From: Sympetrum striolatum
Taxonomy: Eukaryota > Arthropoda > Insecta > Odonata > Libellulidae
Reading direction: 5' to 3'
Length of the DNA stretch: 64,000 bases
Assembly: GCA_947579665.1 (NCBI GenBank)
Contig: OX388348.1
Location: forward strand, 17,298,001-17,362,000
The notes beneath the pieces were generated by a model that saw only the letters and a program-made list of their open reading frames with translations, made no database searches and was not told the DNA's origin. Both the position numbers and the translations under genes were made by a program. Positions within the stretch are counted from its first letter, which is position 1. Each line of letters opens with the position of its first letter. Positions 24,031 through 36,475 of this stretch are shown piece by piece.

Positions 24031-26880
24031 CAATTATGTCAAATGATAATGTGCTACACTTAATTATGATATGATGTATGAAGCGATGTTATAGTACTGC
24101 TAAAGGTTTGAGTCCTATTTCTATGCACAATGACTACAGCGAACGGATTTTTTCATAAAATTATCCTTAAGAAATCAGTAGTCAAAAGCAGTCGATTCTA
24201 TCATGCAAGAATTTTGCGTCACGTGAATTTTCTACCACCTTTTAACGCGATTAGTTCTGATGAATTAGGCGCGGCGACAATTAATCCCTCTTTTGACGCA
24301 TCTCAGCCCGCTTTTCGGATCCTCCAAGCTTCCCATTCCATTTTCCGCCCTCTTTCGGCCACTTTTAGTACTGCAGGTAAGGCTTTCTCGTTTTATTTCC
24401 GTCGCAGCTTAATATTTACTTCCCCCCACGGGGACACCTCCCCTCAAAGTGTTCCCTCTACCGCTCTTTCAATATTTAGGCAAGGCCCTGTAATTCCTTC
24501 CTTAGTTACGGAAAAACGGCCGGGCTTTTAACCTTTTAAAGTCGCCTCCTTGAATTCCTAAGTAGTTCATTACTATACGGGAGGAGGACCTTTGTGAGGC
24601 AGAAATGCCTTCCGTAAAAGCCTCATCTCCGGCCGCGCTGTTTTCTCGCTCCCCGACCTTTCTTTGCGCATACGCTCGCGACTTATCGCACGAGCTGAAG
24701 CTCTTGTTACGTATCCGAGCGATATTTAAAGATCAGGCAAAGTAGATTATTGCGCTCGAAACAAGAAGGATAAAACCGGAGCAAGTTTGCGACTCGTGGA
24801 AGCTCCTTAACCTTCTTGAAAATACGCCGAACAATGAGAAGGATTTGAGGGACAAAATGACAGCTCGCGATGTATAGTCTGCGAGGAAAGTGGGTGAACT
24901 TTTTCAAGGAAGAATGTCTCGTTTTGGATTGTCGACATCTCATTGGGATACATTTCATGGTCAAGCAATATACCAACGTTACAACTCTAGACGGTTGAAT
25001 ATTCTTTAGGTTAATGTAGTAGACATGTAGGTAAAAACACGGTTAGCTGGATATATTAAACTGCTGGCTTAAGGTGAAACTAATCTTAGAAAATTAGTTT
25101 AATAATCATATTTACTCCAAAGCTGATCAATTTTTAAGTATCTCTAAGTTCAATTCTTCCGCTTACTATTTCAATCTCTAAAAATGAAAGTATCACAGGT
25201 TGGAAAGAACTGTTATATATCATTTGAAGGAAATGTAAATGTATAGTACGTCATCTAGGCTAACACCGTCGTGATAATATTGAATTTCAAGGAAAAACAT
25301 CTGAAATGAGGAGATTAACTGTAGGAAAATATAGCTATTGAAATATCATTTGTCACCTTTGTTATCTCTAAACACAAAACCCGAGGTTAGTGGCATGATT
25401 GTGGAGTCATGGATAATCTTTATTACTATATATTGAAAGTTATCAATTACTTCGATTATAAGGTTTCATATATTTAAATTGTAAATAAATCAAATTTATA
25501 ATAATATTTCTGAATTGAAGTTTCATCAAAATATACAAAGTGTTTAATTACATTTCTGAGCTAATAATCGTGTCTTTTGTAAATTAAATTTCAACATTCA
25601 TTCCAGTATTCGAAATTTTAGTATAGAACTAGACCTAAATAAAGTATATTTGATCACGTCTATTTTAGAATTATTCTAGGAGGAGGAGCGTACATATATT
25701 TAATTAATTATTTGTACAATTACTTAATAGGAAAGCATAAACACGATTGGTGTAAGAATATAACTGAATAGTCAATTTTTCATTAGATTTATTACGTATA
25801 CTATACAAAACTAATTAAAAAACTAAGCTTGGTTGCTAAACGGCGGATTAAATTATATTTATCATTTTACATGGATATAATCCAAATTAATTAAAAAAAT
25901 GGAATTATTCTGTACCTCCATATTTATAAAACTGAACTGATATCTTAAAATTCATTATGATAAGTGAAAAATCGGAGCGTACATTTACACTAACAGTTAA
26001 CAAATTCAACTTACAATTTTTCGGTTGTAATTTAATCCTAGTTATGAAGAGTATCCATTAAGTAAACCTATAACAAGCACTTTCATCAAGCGTTTACGCT
26101 AAAAATATTCCAAAACTGAAACTGGCGAAATATCCCAGTTCTCGATCATCCATCTATTACATTGTCTCTGTCGTAAGAAAGTTTCAGCAATACGTCATGC
26201 TCCCTTAATGAATTTTAATCCGAATAAAGCGGGCAGACCGAACAGGGCCGCGCAAATCAGAGGTTAGATTTAATTTCCGCTGACGAGGGTGAAAAGTTTT
26301 GTTAATTTATGCCTTTGGAACCCCAAAAATTAATTCCCCGAAATATTTTCCGAGGATTTCTTTCTTTTTTCCCCTGAGATACGCGAACCTCTGGATGAGC
26401 GGGAGAGGAGCAGAAGTGGGTAATAGGGTGCAGGAAAGAGGAGCACGAGAAGTCAGGGAGCGGCGTTGGGATGGGTCCCGCAGTCGTGGTATAACTCAGT
26501 TGGGCGAAAGAGTTCTCTGAAACATATAATTGGTTCTTAGTTCCATAAGCCCATGACTCGTTGAGTCCGTATAAATGAAGCAGTCCTGGCATACGTTCCG
26601 ACTATTTTTTAATTTCGCCGCCGACGGAGAATGGGGAACGTATGTTTTTTCGCGTTGAAATGTATTACTCTGAGACTCCAATAGAACTGGGCTTTTGCGG
26701 GTATTATTTCCTCTGTAATAGATGTTGGAGTTGGTGCACGTCTCCGAACTCCCGCGTGATTTAAAGGATCGTTACCGCGTTTCCATCTGCGAGATGTGTG
26801 CTGGAGAATGATTTGCTTCGAATTTGTGAATTGCGTTGAATTATGGATAAAAGGAATTACTTAATGAATACACTCTATCG
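24031..26880. other. Two CpG-richer islands in AT-rich DNA, no gene seen
   Basis: Islands lie at about 24210-24720 and 26210-26800. The 133-codon frame at 24130-24531 has no domain I recognise. CTGCAG|GTAAGG at 24373-24384 is a modest splice-like site. Between the islands, 25000-26200 is very AT-rich and empty. Confidence 0.35.
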
Positions 26881-26940
26881 GAATGGGATGGATGTTTTTA
26901 AAGTCAGTGATCTTTGGCGAAAAAATGAAAAATAATACGA

Positions 26941-27136
26941 ACGTTATTGAAATTAAATTTATTAATTTTACTATTTTCATTGCAGATTTTATATTCTAAC
27001 TATGTATCTACCTTTTCTATTCCGAATGGGAAGGACGGACGTTATTGAAATTAAATTTATTAATTTTACTATTTTCATTGCAGATTTTATATTCTAACTA
27101 TGTATCTACCTTTTCCATTCAGAATGGGAAGGATAT
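26941..27136 (+). repeat. 98-bp tandem duplication, nearly identical
   Basis: Positions 26941-27038 are repeated at 27039-27136 with only a few differences near the junction (TTCTATTCCGAATGGGAAGG against TTCCATTCAGAATGGGAAGG). Low divergence means a recent duplication. It lies in a longer, older degenerate tandem tract reaching about 27560, where GATGGATGTTTTAAATTCAGGG-like words recur. Confidence 0.85.
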
Positions 27137-29639
27137 TTTGAATCAGGGATTTAAGATGAGCTAAATATGAAATATATGGAAATTAAATTAAACAGTATTT
27201 ATATATTTTAACTATTTATTACTTCAAATTATCTATCTACAATTTTAGTCTGGATGAGATGGATGTTTTAAATTCAGGGATTTTGGGTGAGAACAAATTT
27301 TAAAATATTATGAAAAATATTCCAATTAAATTACACACTAATTATTTATATTATAATCTTAATCACGAATTATGTATTTAGGTCAATGTTATTACAAAAA
27401 TATTAAATTGAACACTGATTGAAATCCTTCGAAAATATGTGCGTGAAAAGGTTTTGCTGCAGATTAATGTACTACGCAGTATTTAGCTAATATAATTACA
27501 TTTGAGATCGATAATTTAAATAAGATGGATGGTTTTAAATTCAGGGTTCATTCGTAATTATAAAATAAAGAATAAACTCGAAATTAGTCATCTAATTGAA
27601 GTTGATAATGATTTAAAATTAAAATTAATTGATCCAACATTGAAATATAGTTTGAATCGCATGAAAAAACGTCTGGTGTACTGAGGAAACGATCCAGAGT
27701 CTCTCAAATGGCTGCAGGGGTGGGACTGAATATACAATTACTATATTTTTATTATAAGGTATGCAAATATTTTTTACAATTTTGAATTAATTTTAACTTT
27801 AAAAATACTTATGAAAGTTTTTAAACGGAGTAGTAAATAAGCAGTGCATTATAACCCCACATTATATTTATTTTAATTTATAGTTTATCTCAAAGAAAAA
27901 AATAATTGATAATTGTTTGAAAAAACCAGACCTACCAACCAATAAAACGTCATTTTCACAGAAAATATGCTAAGGAACATCTTCAGATAACACTCTAATT
28001 GAATTTATTTCGAATAAAATACATGTAGGGAAGTAGTGCGCACATTAATGGGTTGACGAAATATGTATCCATTAAAACTTGGTTTTCCTTTTTTCTCTCG
28101 TTTCTTAGCATTCCATTAACGAATATTTTACTTGACATTCGTTCTATGTAAGGAAGTTTAGACAACCAAAACACTTACTCAGGAAAGCTAGCATAACATT
28201 ATCACATCAAGAGAAATTTCTTCTACTCTGTCTCTGATACTGAATATTTCTCAAGTAAACTCACTAAACAGCGGTTACCGGATACCACCGTTTACGTGTC
28301 CCTAGCAACCTGGCACATCTTATTCATCCAGTCTCTCGCATTTCATAAAGAAAGAGATCCAAGGCAGCGTTGACAGCATAATGGAAAAAGATATAGGGAT
28401 AAGTTTAAGCGGTAACGTGTGCAAATTTATGCGGGGAAGTGTGTCAGAAAGCTGTCGGGAGAAAGACTAGAGGAAGGTGATGAAGGGAAAACGGAGCAAA
28501 GGTGGATGCTGCGAAAGCATCCACAGATCCAGTCCAAATGGATGTGCGAAAAGAAATGCAAGGAAGGATTAGGATGATGGAAGAAATTTTATTTTTCAAG
28601 AGGGTAGAAATAGAGAAAGGCTGTCATTTATACGGTGATATTGTACAGGGAAACTTAACCAGAGGGACAAACTGAACATAGTTTTGCTTGAGTGCTACAT
28701 GTCCAAGGAAGTTAATTCATCCCAACCTCCCCATATTTTTAATTAGCAATGAAAAAATATAGATGTTCGATCAATACCTGCGTCATTCATCTATTCTAAG
28801 AAAAATCACTTTGTAGGAATCAGATATTCGATTTTGGATGCCAATCTTCATATTATGGAATGTTTTTGCGTTATAGTACATGCCCTTATACAAAGTCTAT
28901 TTTATTTCAAATAGAACTAGCATCAATATCTTACTCTATCCAACGCGACTGCTTCTTCTCCACGAATATAGGAGCAACATATTATTAAATTTCGCAAACT
29001 AATCTCGATCATCATAATTTCCATCTACAACTTATCTTATAAAATTGCGAATTTAATTCATAGCAGATATGTTTATAATTTTTACTGGCCAGATTTAATT
29101 ATTTCTTTTCCTATTATTATAATTATAGGTGGAGATAGTAATACCGATACATTTTTATATACCACATGATAATAGCAGCAGACTTCTTTCTATTTGAGTT
29201 TTAATTCAAATGAGGAACATAGTCGGATAAAACTAGCATTCAAAATCTTATAGTCGAATAACTTACATAAATTATAAATAAATTGGGAATCTATTTTCAA
29301 TAAAACTAGATTTTATTTCAATCTTAAACTTTTAATGAAACTGTAGAGAAAAAAATCGAAATTGTACTGTAGCATTATTCCAATTTGGAGATTCAAACAG
29401 GATCTACTTTCCCTGAGATATTGATTCCTTATTTCTTCATCGTGGAATAGTACAAGGTTAATCCCGGCTCCACTGAATTTATTGAAGCTATAAACAAGTA
29501 TGATAAAAAATTAAATGAGATTGTATTGATAATTCTTTGTAACACTTAATGCTGTAATTTGTGACACATATTGGAGTAAATTTGGTCACTTTCTAATCAA
29601 CTCAACTCAACTTTCAATTTACGGTTTGAATTCCCAAGT

Positions 29640-30110
29640 TGAATCTTATACATATTTCATCCAGAATCATCAAAACTCGGCCTTTTCGCAATTAAATTTT
29701 CATCGTAATGAACGACTTTCGATTTTTGAGACTTGCCCGACTGCAAAATTATCCCCGCAAATTAGGGGCGCCGTTCGCCATATTGCGTATACACTCCAGA
29801 ATTTAACTACTCATCTCTTTCGTTCTGCCAACACGATTAATAAACTTTTACGAGCGCTTGCGGTCCGCTTTGATGTTCCATGCACGTGACTTTCCCATTT
29901 ATCGAGCCGGGCCCCATCAAACGGACACATTTTTGCAAAATTACGTGAAGTAAAGTACTTGCGCCATTTTACTGCCCGACCGTCGTTGACGTCACACGCA
30001 ACTATTTTTGAGGAATTATTGGTGGGTGTTTCGCCCCCAGCCGTGGCCTCTGCGGGGATTATTTATTTGACTAAATATCAACGGAGACGGTGATAAAGAA
30101 AACCTAATAT
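29640..30110. promoter_or_regulatory. CpG-richer island with perfect CRE palindrome
   Basis: TGACGTCA, the full CREB/ATF palindrome, is at 29987-29994 within a CpG-richer block. The only frame (29626-29889, 87 codons) lacks a recognisable domain. A cis-regulatory role is inference from base composition and the single site. Confidence 0.3.
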
Positions 30111-30329
30111 TTGGGCCATGGAGACTTTACGAGCCGCAATTTCTTGCTTAATTAAATACGCATCTGTTTCTTATGGAACTTCACAGATCTAGAAATTTTT
30201 TATCTCCCATAAATTCCCTTCCTTTTCTCTTTTTATCTTCTCTTCTTAATTGCCGTCCGCGAAACAAAAGCAGCGGTGGAATTTCCTCTTACTTCTCCTT
30301 CTGTATGATAGTTGCATTTTTTCCCAAGT

Positions 30330-30560
30330 ATTCGTCCAACTTCAAATTCTTCCCCTATCCTTCCTGCCCCTGCCCCTGCTTTCACTGTTACTTTCTCCCT
30401 CTCTCAGCTTTCTCCCTTTCTCCACTATATCTTTCGTTCCTATCCTTTCTACCCCTGCTTTCTCTATTTCGTCCTCAGGCTTTCTCTATTTTTCCACTGT
30501 ATCTTTCGTTCCCAAAATATTTGCTCTGGTCTCTATTTTTCACTTTCGATCTCCAGCCGA
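30330..30560 (+). repeat. Long polypyrimidine tract with internal repeats
   Basis: About 230 bp of nearly uninterrupted C/T on the plus strand. Internal repeat words include CTGCCCCTGCCCCTG, and TATCTTTCGTTCC at about 30427 and 30500. Such tracts can form triplex DNA or serve as splice-tract decoys. Confidence 0.7.
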
Positions 30561-31716
30561 AAGTATTTTTACAAGGAGAGTGAAGGTGATGTAAAGTTAT
30601 CGGTCTGGTGTTTTGTTAGCTTTATACTTTCCAATAAAAAGGCGTTTATTTTTTTATTCCACTTCTCGTGCGTGTCCTTTCCACGACTTTGAAGCCGGTC
30701 TCTCATCGACAAGGTACCGTACTTAGTTGAGAAATGTCCGACTATACCAAAGATGTTGTTTTACTCACAGAGTTGAAATGGGATTAGCTAATGGCCTTTC
30801 ATCGTTTTTTATCCAGGGAACATATGATGAGGAATTGCTTTGAAGTAATAGGTACTACTTTGGAATGCGTTGGCATAAAGGTTTGATCAATGGAAGTTTA
30901 CCTCTTAAATTCTTGATGCGTTGATGAATAGTTGACGCCAATTTCTTATAGTCATATCATTTTGCAGCAAAAGATTTTCCAGGGGTTTCGAGAGAAGACA
31001 GCTCAGATATTTAATTTCTTTAATCACCAACGAAACCGATTCAACTTTATTATTTTCCGAGAATTCTCTAGATTTAGTGCACCAATTTGAAAAAAATGAT
31101 GATTTCTCTGCTCATATTGTGTGTTACATGTGGCATCCTTAGTAAAAGCTTTCTCATAATTCATTTACATATGATGATAGTCCAACTACTTGTTTTAGTG
31201 ACAGCCTAATGCTGCTATTGATTCATAAGTCGCTGTTGGATTTAATATTTGTATTGATTGTGTTAAAAATATGAACTAGATATAACATTATCTTTCGATA
31301 TAAACTTTTCAGCTATGAATAGGTATTGATAACAAAAGAACTATTATTTACTAGTGTTTTTGGTATTAAATATGTAAACAATGCCTTCATTTTGAGCAAA
31401 TTGATCCTAAAATCATTCATAATATTAAATATTTATACAGAGTCACAGGTCAAATCTAAAATCATTGCGTTGGTAAAAGTTTTCAAGTATTTATAACGAG
31501 AAAATATCTACTTCGGTTCAAGTTCAAAAATGTGTGATTAGAACCTTTTAAGCAACTTTATCATTATTGCAATCAATAGTTTTCTTTCGTGCATCCATAT
31601 ATATTCTCAAAGCTTAATTACTATAAATACAAGATACTGTGCTGAAAATTGCGAAAACTAAGGAATAATTACGTTACTAAGCATTCCACCTCATATAGTT
31701 GAAATATCTACTCCAG

Positions 31717-31835
31717 TAGCTCCTCAGAAAGGCTATTACAAGTTCCGTAACCATCCACCTCTTGCCATGATGACCTCATCTACAAGCGTAGTAATGGCAG
31801 GTAACGACCTCAATATCTACAGCGTTCTCCCGTAA
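31717..31835 (+). other. Exon-like open segment, possible terminal exon or pseudogene
   Basis: TTACTAAG (branch-like, about 31673) is followed by acceptors CTACTCCAG (ending 31716) and CTCCTCAG (ending 31727). The frame then reads AQKGYYKFRNHPPL-like sequence (from CCT CAG AAA GGC TAT) without stops to TAA at 31833-31835. After that stop the same frame continues 20 codons into an acidic DADSDSYDDAF block ending in TGA, and ATTAAA lies near 31919. The amino-acid composition is protein-like, unlike the chance frames nearby. No homologue recognised. It could be a real last exon, a decayed exon or chance. Confidence 0.25.
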
Positions 31836-31929
31836 TTCGAAGGGCACAATGCCTCAAGGGAAGATGCCGACTCGGACAGCTACGACGACGCCTTCTGATA
31901 TTTTAACGACTTCCAGCTATTAAAATACT

Positions 31930-33110
31930 CATTACTGCGTACTCCTGTGCACTAGAGTGGTGTGTGAGTTATTTATAGGAAACATACTCATACATCTAAG
32001 GATGCCCGGCATAATTTCCGTTCTATTCTTGATCTCTCATCCCTTTTACAGAGCTGTTTCCTTTCCTCACTTACAGTAACTCTTCCTCCACGGGAATAGG
32101 ACCTTTCACAGCGAGATACACACTTTTTGCTATCACGAATTTTGACCTATTTAACATACTGATTATACTTGCTGAATATTTCGGATTTTTTTCTCTCAGT
32201 TACATTTATAGTTTTGTGAAAATATTATAAAGTAAATCTACGAACCTACCGATGGATAGAAAAATTATGTAGGTAGGCGAAAAATAATACGCGATAAAGT
32301 CGAGTATGTGGCGTTACTTTCAAAACGGAAGTTTTTTTCTTTATTTGGGTCGGAAGAAGGTTTTCTTACTTTAGCTATTCCACGATACCTTTAGAGAAGA
32401 AGTTTTCAAAAGCTTGAATACGCCTAGATATGAATAATAAGTCTTCAGTCAGTTTCAGTATTTCTTTCTGTTGGCAATTATTGGTGAATATATTTATTAG
32501 AAACAGGAAGAACCCAATAACATCCATTTTAATAATAATTACTTACAAACTGGCACATACAACTGTTCTGGAACAATAAAAGAAACAATATCCGATTAGT
32601 CAAATCCCTGGAATTTGGGTTTAAAGCACCACTTCTACTGCTGAACTGGTTACAGTACGATTACCTAAGTTTATGCGCTCAAAATTATTTCCTTTACTCA
32701 ATAATGCATTTCAAACTGACAAAGCCGCTTGAGATTTTTTTTCTGAATACCATAGGCGTTTATATTTCATTGACAGAATGGTATCATGTTACACGCGGTA
32801 AAACAAAGGCGGGAAAACTTCTTTGCGACGGATCTACTGTGACTTGTCCGAGACACTCTTTAACATATTCGTTTTAACTTTAACTACTAATTTTTACATG
32901 TATTAACTGTGGGATCCCCTTGACTGACCTATGCTCAATACAAGACTTCTCAATTGACGGACAGTTTGAATGAACGACACCTCGACTTGCTATTAGTTGG
33001 AAAATACGCTGCTGCAAATATATGGCACAGAATGTAAATATAATTGTTAATGGAATGAGTAGGGATTTTGTTCAATCAAGCTGTCGGTCAACTGAGAAGT
33101 GGTGCAATTG
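31930..33110. other. AT-rich DNA, no gene seen
   Basis: No open frame of note, repeat boundary or motif that I can support. Confidence 0.4.
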
Positions 33111-33112
33111 AA

Positions 33113-33262
33113 CGTCAGTCGAGTGTGCTTCGGTCGAGTAAGCGTAGGTCGAGTAAGGGTCGATAGAGTGAGCGTCGGTCAAGTGAGTTCAGGTCGAGTA
33201 AGGGTCGGTCGAGTCATCGTCGGTCGAGTAAGTATTGGTCAAGTGAGCGTCGGTCAGTCGAG
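33113..33262 (+). repeat. GTCGGTCGAGTAAG minisatellite
   Basis: About nine degenerate units of roughly 15-17 bp built on GGTCGAGTAAGGGTC and variants (GTCGGTCAAGTGAGC). CpG-bearing in an AT-rich setting. Unit order is irregular, so the array is old or recombined. Confidence 0.8.
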
Positions 33263-34955
33263 ATAGACCCGTTTACTTCTCACAGCGTGCCTGCAAGAAA
33301 ATAATTGTCGAGGAATCGAATGAATTTCCTCAAAACACCCTAGTTTCGCGCGTAATACACACTGCTAATGAGTTGTTGAGAGGCGCATTCTAGTCGTGGC
33401 GTAGATCAAAGTCGGAGACTCAGAGACATTCATCGCGGAACGTGACTCGCATCCCATTACGTACTTTCATCTTTCATCTCTACTTGCGGAATAACGTCAT
33501 TAATAGGCGCGTTCGCCTTGAGAGAGGTTTTTACATTTTTTTTTTAATTTCCCCGGGATGAGTGATGGATCCTCGTATTAACATAGCAGCACATGGGTTG
33601 GGTAATGTAACGCTGCTGAAGAGGTCGTTAGGATGCATTCTTCGTGAGTGGGATGGTTTTATTTAGATTAGTAATGAGTAGGCAATGAATGAATGAAAAA
33701 CAGTTTAGAACATAAATATAATAATTATTATACAATAAAATTGATGAGCTTTACTTCAATCAACTATTTTCATAAAATAAGAATTCCATGATTGATAAAT
33801 TACTTTATTTTCATCAAAATTATACCATTTATTTTCTTTAATATTTAAAAGAGAAACTTTTTTATTTGTGATTATGCATTTATTCAAAAGTTAAGATTGT
33901 TAGAATGTTCATAGCTAGGATATATAATATGTCATGACACTGTGTTGAGGTAAATTAATTCGTAAAACAATCTCTGTGATAGTACATCATGCAAATAAAC
34001 TGGGGCATTTCTCATAGAATTTATCAAATTAGTGCTTAAATATCTAATTAAAAATTTTCTTAGTTCTGTCTTAAACCACAATACAATGCATTTCAGTTGT
34101 AGTTACATAGGAAATATATCTAATTCAAGTAAAATTTAAGGAAATTGCACTTGAAAAATAAAACCATTAGAAATTCATCAGATTGGTGTTGTTTCCGAAG
34201 ATATGTGGTACATCTATTGAAACAGCAGATACTCTTATTTTCATGAAATAGAAAACCCTGAATGCATAGTTCACCCGAGATCATTGATATTTCAAGCGAA
34301 CAGACTTCTTTTAGCAATATTAAGTGGCTTCAGTGTCCTTTTGGATAATTAATAAATGTGATTTTTGCCTAAATAAAGAAACTCTAAAACTGGAGTGAAT
34401 TAATTATATTGACGTAAATGTGAATGCTTTTACTTAATCATTATTAAGAGTTTGCTTTCATCAAAATAAGGCATCTCCATCTAAACGTCCGCTCACTGCT
34501 TTTATTTCTATCATATTCTCATAATAAACGAGTTTCAGGATTTCAGTTTGCCTCATACGCAGAATTATTCTCTCTCTCTGATTCTCATTTTAATACTTCT
34601 CTCACCGTCTCTCATATATATTTTGCATGCATTTTCATTCCCGTTTATACCTTGGAAAATTTACGTAAAGTTTAGTAATTTATGGCTGGCAAGTAGCTTC
34701 ATTGTGCCCATTTGGTGTATTAAAATAAATGATTCTCATTTTCATTTTGATGGGCCCAACGTGTTTTTCTAAATTAATGTAAGGCATAGCATTAATGTCA
34801 AGTCTTCCCCTAAAATGATGGCATTGTGGGACATGGTGAAGGGTTTTTAGGGTTAGCATACCTCAGTTCCCCCTATTGCTGGCCATTTTTAATGTTAATG
34901 AGTGTAGATATTTAACAGCTCAGATAACCCGCTTTTATAAGAAATTTGGTGAACC
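33263..34955. other. CpG-richer block then AT-rich DNA, no gene seen
   Basis: Positions 33300-33560 are CpG-richer. From 33600 the sequence is AT-rich with short chance frames only. Confidence 0.35.
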
Positions 34956-35420
34956 ATTAATTAATTAATTTATTTATTCTTAAAAACTACGCACAGGCAC
35001 CAGGTCAGGTGGTAATCATTTCCGTGGGAGGAGGGAAAAATTAAATAATCTGCATGGTATTCAACCTAGTTGGGAGGAAAAACCCCCAAAACCTCCCGAA
35101 GGCAGTGTGTAATACATATAATTACCAAATATTTCAATTTTACAACAATCATATAATATTTCCCAATTTACTAAAATATTACAATATAAAAAACGACAAT
35201 ACTACAACACAATGACGTAACCCTTTTAGTTTTATTCATGAATATATTGTAGGAAGAGGGAAAAGGTTCTAAAAACTCTCCAGGTAAATTGTTCCATCCA
35301 GCTAAATTTATACTTAATATAAATAAAATCTCCCAAAGTTATCAATAATAGTATTATATCCAGTACTTCTACCATCGGGAAATCTATACTATATAATTCT
35401 CGTTAATAAAATCGGTTATA
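34956..35420 (-). mobile_element. LINE (non-LTR) 3' relic
   Basis: On the minus strand a frame reads LWEILFILSINLAGWNNLP, followed by GEFLEPFP. WNNLP, encoded at 35282-35296, is the conserved WNxLP motif near the end of many CR1, Jockey and RTE-like reverse-transcriptase ORFs. A non-coding 3' region rich in GGGAGG and TTTTTCCTCCC follows, then a tail of AATAAATAAATTAATTAATTAA at 34956-34978. Only the last part of the ORF and the 3' UTR remain. The clade cannot be fixed. Confidence 0.6.
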
Positions 35421-36230
35421 GCAGTCTTTACTAAGTAAAAATCCATATTATTTTATTGTAAGTAAAAATTTATAAGTACTCTTTTAGACTTGAAAACGAA
35501 CGTTTTCGGTATCTTCTTCACCTGATTCAACACCTGATGAGGGCCGATTTGTTCTGGAACCGGTCGATTTAAATATATGTGTGTAAAATAGTACCTTGAA
35601 TTTAATTATTTACCAATTCATTTTCTGCGCCCATCTTAGATCTGAAGTACATCTCGTCATGATGACTTGTCTTTGAGTAATCACTATTTTCTTGTGTTAA
35701 ACTTCATCTGATAACTTACTTTCTCTTGACATTGCATACATAGACAAAAAAATATCATTGGTCAGTGTTTTGGCCCTTGTTCAGCTTGTACCGTAACTTC
35801 TTTTTGAATCATTTCCAAAAGTTCTTCTTTAAAGACTTATTTGTTATCCTCTTTTTGAAGCTCTCTGGGATGTATTAAAGAATTGCGATGATAAAATGTT
35901 CCGCATAAAATCTCTCGGAATGTAGCATACGTCAGAAAAGCTATGGGAAAAGATATACAAAAACTTTGAAATCATATACGAATATGAGGTAAAGCAAGTA
36001 GTCGCTGGAGCAAACTCAGATAAGGAGTAATATACGAGGAAAATGATGATATTAGAGAATACAGAAGAGAAAAATAGAGAGATATGGAGGTAAGATTTAG
36101 GGGGGATGGAATTGCAGTTTTAGGAAGAGGGTAAAGAAGTGGAAAGATAACGGTAAGGAGGTATGGGGGATGATGAAAAAAAGGAAGGGATACGACTAAA
36201 GAAGTTTTAGGAAAAAGAGAGGGGATAGAA
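35421..36230. other. AT-rich then purine-rich DNA, no gene seen
   Basis: Positions 35940-36230 are purine-rich on the plus strand with broken frames that might be decayed coding sequence. A CACCTGATGAGGGCC word at about 35542 resembles half of a hammerhead-ribozyme core but lacks the matching GAAA. Nothing firm. Confidence 0.3.
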
Positions 36231-36305
36231 ATAATAATAATAATAATAATAAATCGTCTTTATTTGGGCTAGATTGAGACTTAAAAGTCTCTTCTGCCAT
36301 CTAAC
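36231..36305 (-). mobile_element. Second LINE 3' tail with (ATT)n end
   Basis: On the minus strand, GGCAGAAGAGACTTTTAAG is followed by CTAGCCCAAATAAAGACG and a (ATT)n run at 36231-36253. A polyadenylation-like AATAAA beside a trinucleotide tail is typical of arthropod non-LTR retrotransposon 3' ends. Heavily 5' truncated, no coding sequence left. Confidence 0.5.
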
Positions 36306-36475
36306 CCATGAAAAGGAGGAGACAAAAAATATCCTTAAAAGTATTGAAGAAGAAGGAAAATACGGAAGTACTATAATATGTAACTGTACTTTTGAACTTC
36401 CATTTCTTGTATTTACAGATATATATTATGTGATAGATAAAAGAATATGTATATAATGATCTTCCTATTAAAAAA

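Larger units (their letters stand above)
27137..31655. other. Mostly AT-rich DNA, no gene seen
   Basis: Contains the degenerate end of the tandem tract (to about 27560), a 9-bp perfect hairpin at 28502-28524, a CpG-richer island at about 29640-30110 and a long pyrimidine tract (30330-30560). Overlapping frames of 114-136 codons at 30173-30692 are translated pyrimidine tract rich in Phe, Leu, Pro and Ser. Confidence 0.35.

Noticed and set aside
24130..24531. 133-codon plus-strand frame
   Set aside because: No recognisable domain; composition matches the local GC-rich island rather than a coding gene.
26490..26515. TATAACTCAGTTGGGCG resembling a tRNA box A
   Set aside because: No box B follows at tRNA or SINE spacing.
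30173..30692. Three overlapping frames of 114-136 codons
   Set aside because: All are different frames of the same polypyrimidine tract; that three frames are open at once shows it is low complexity, not coding.
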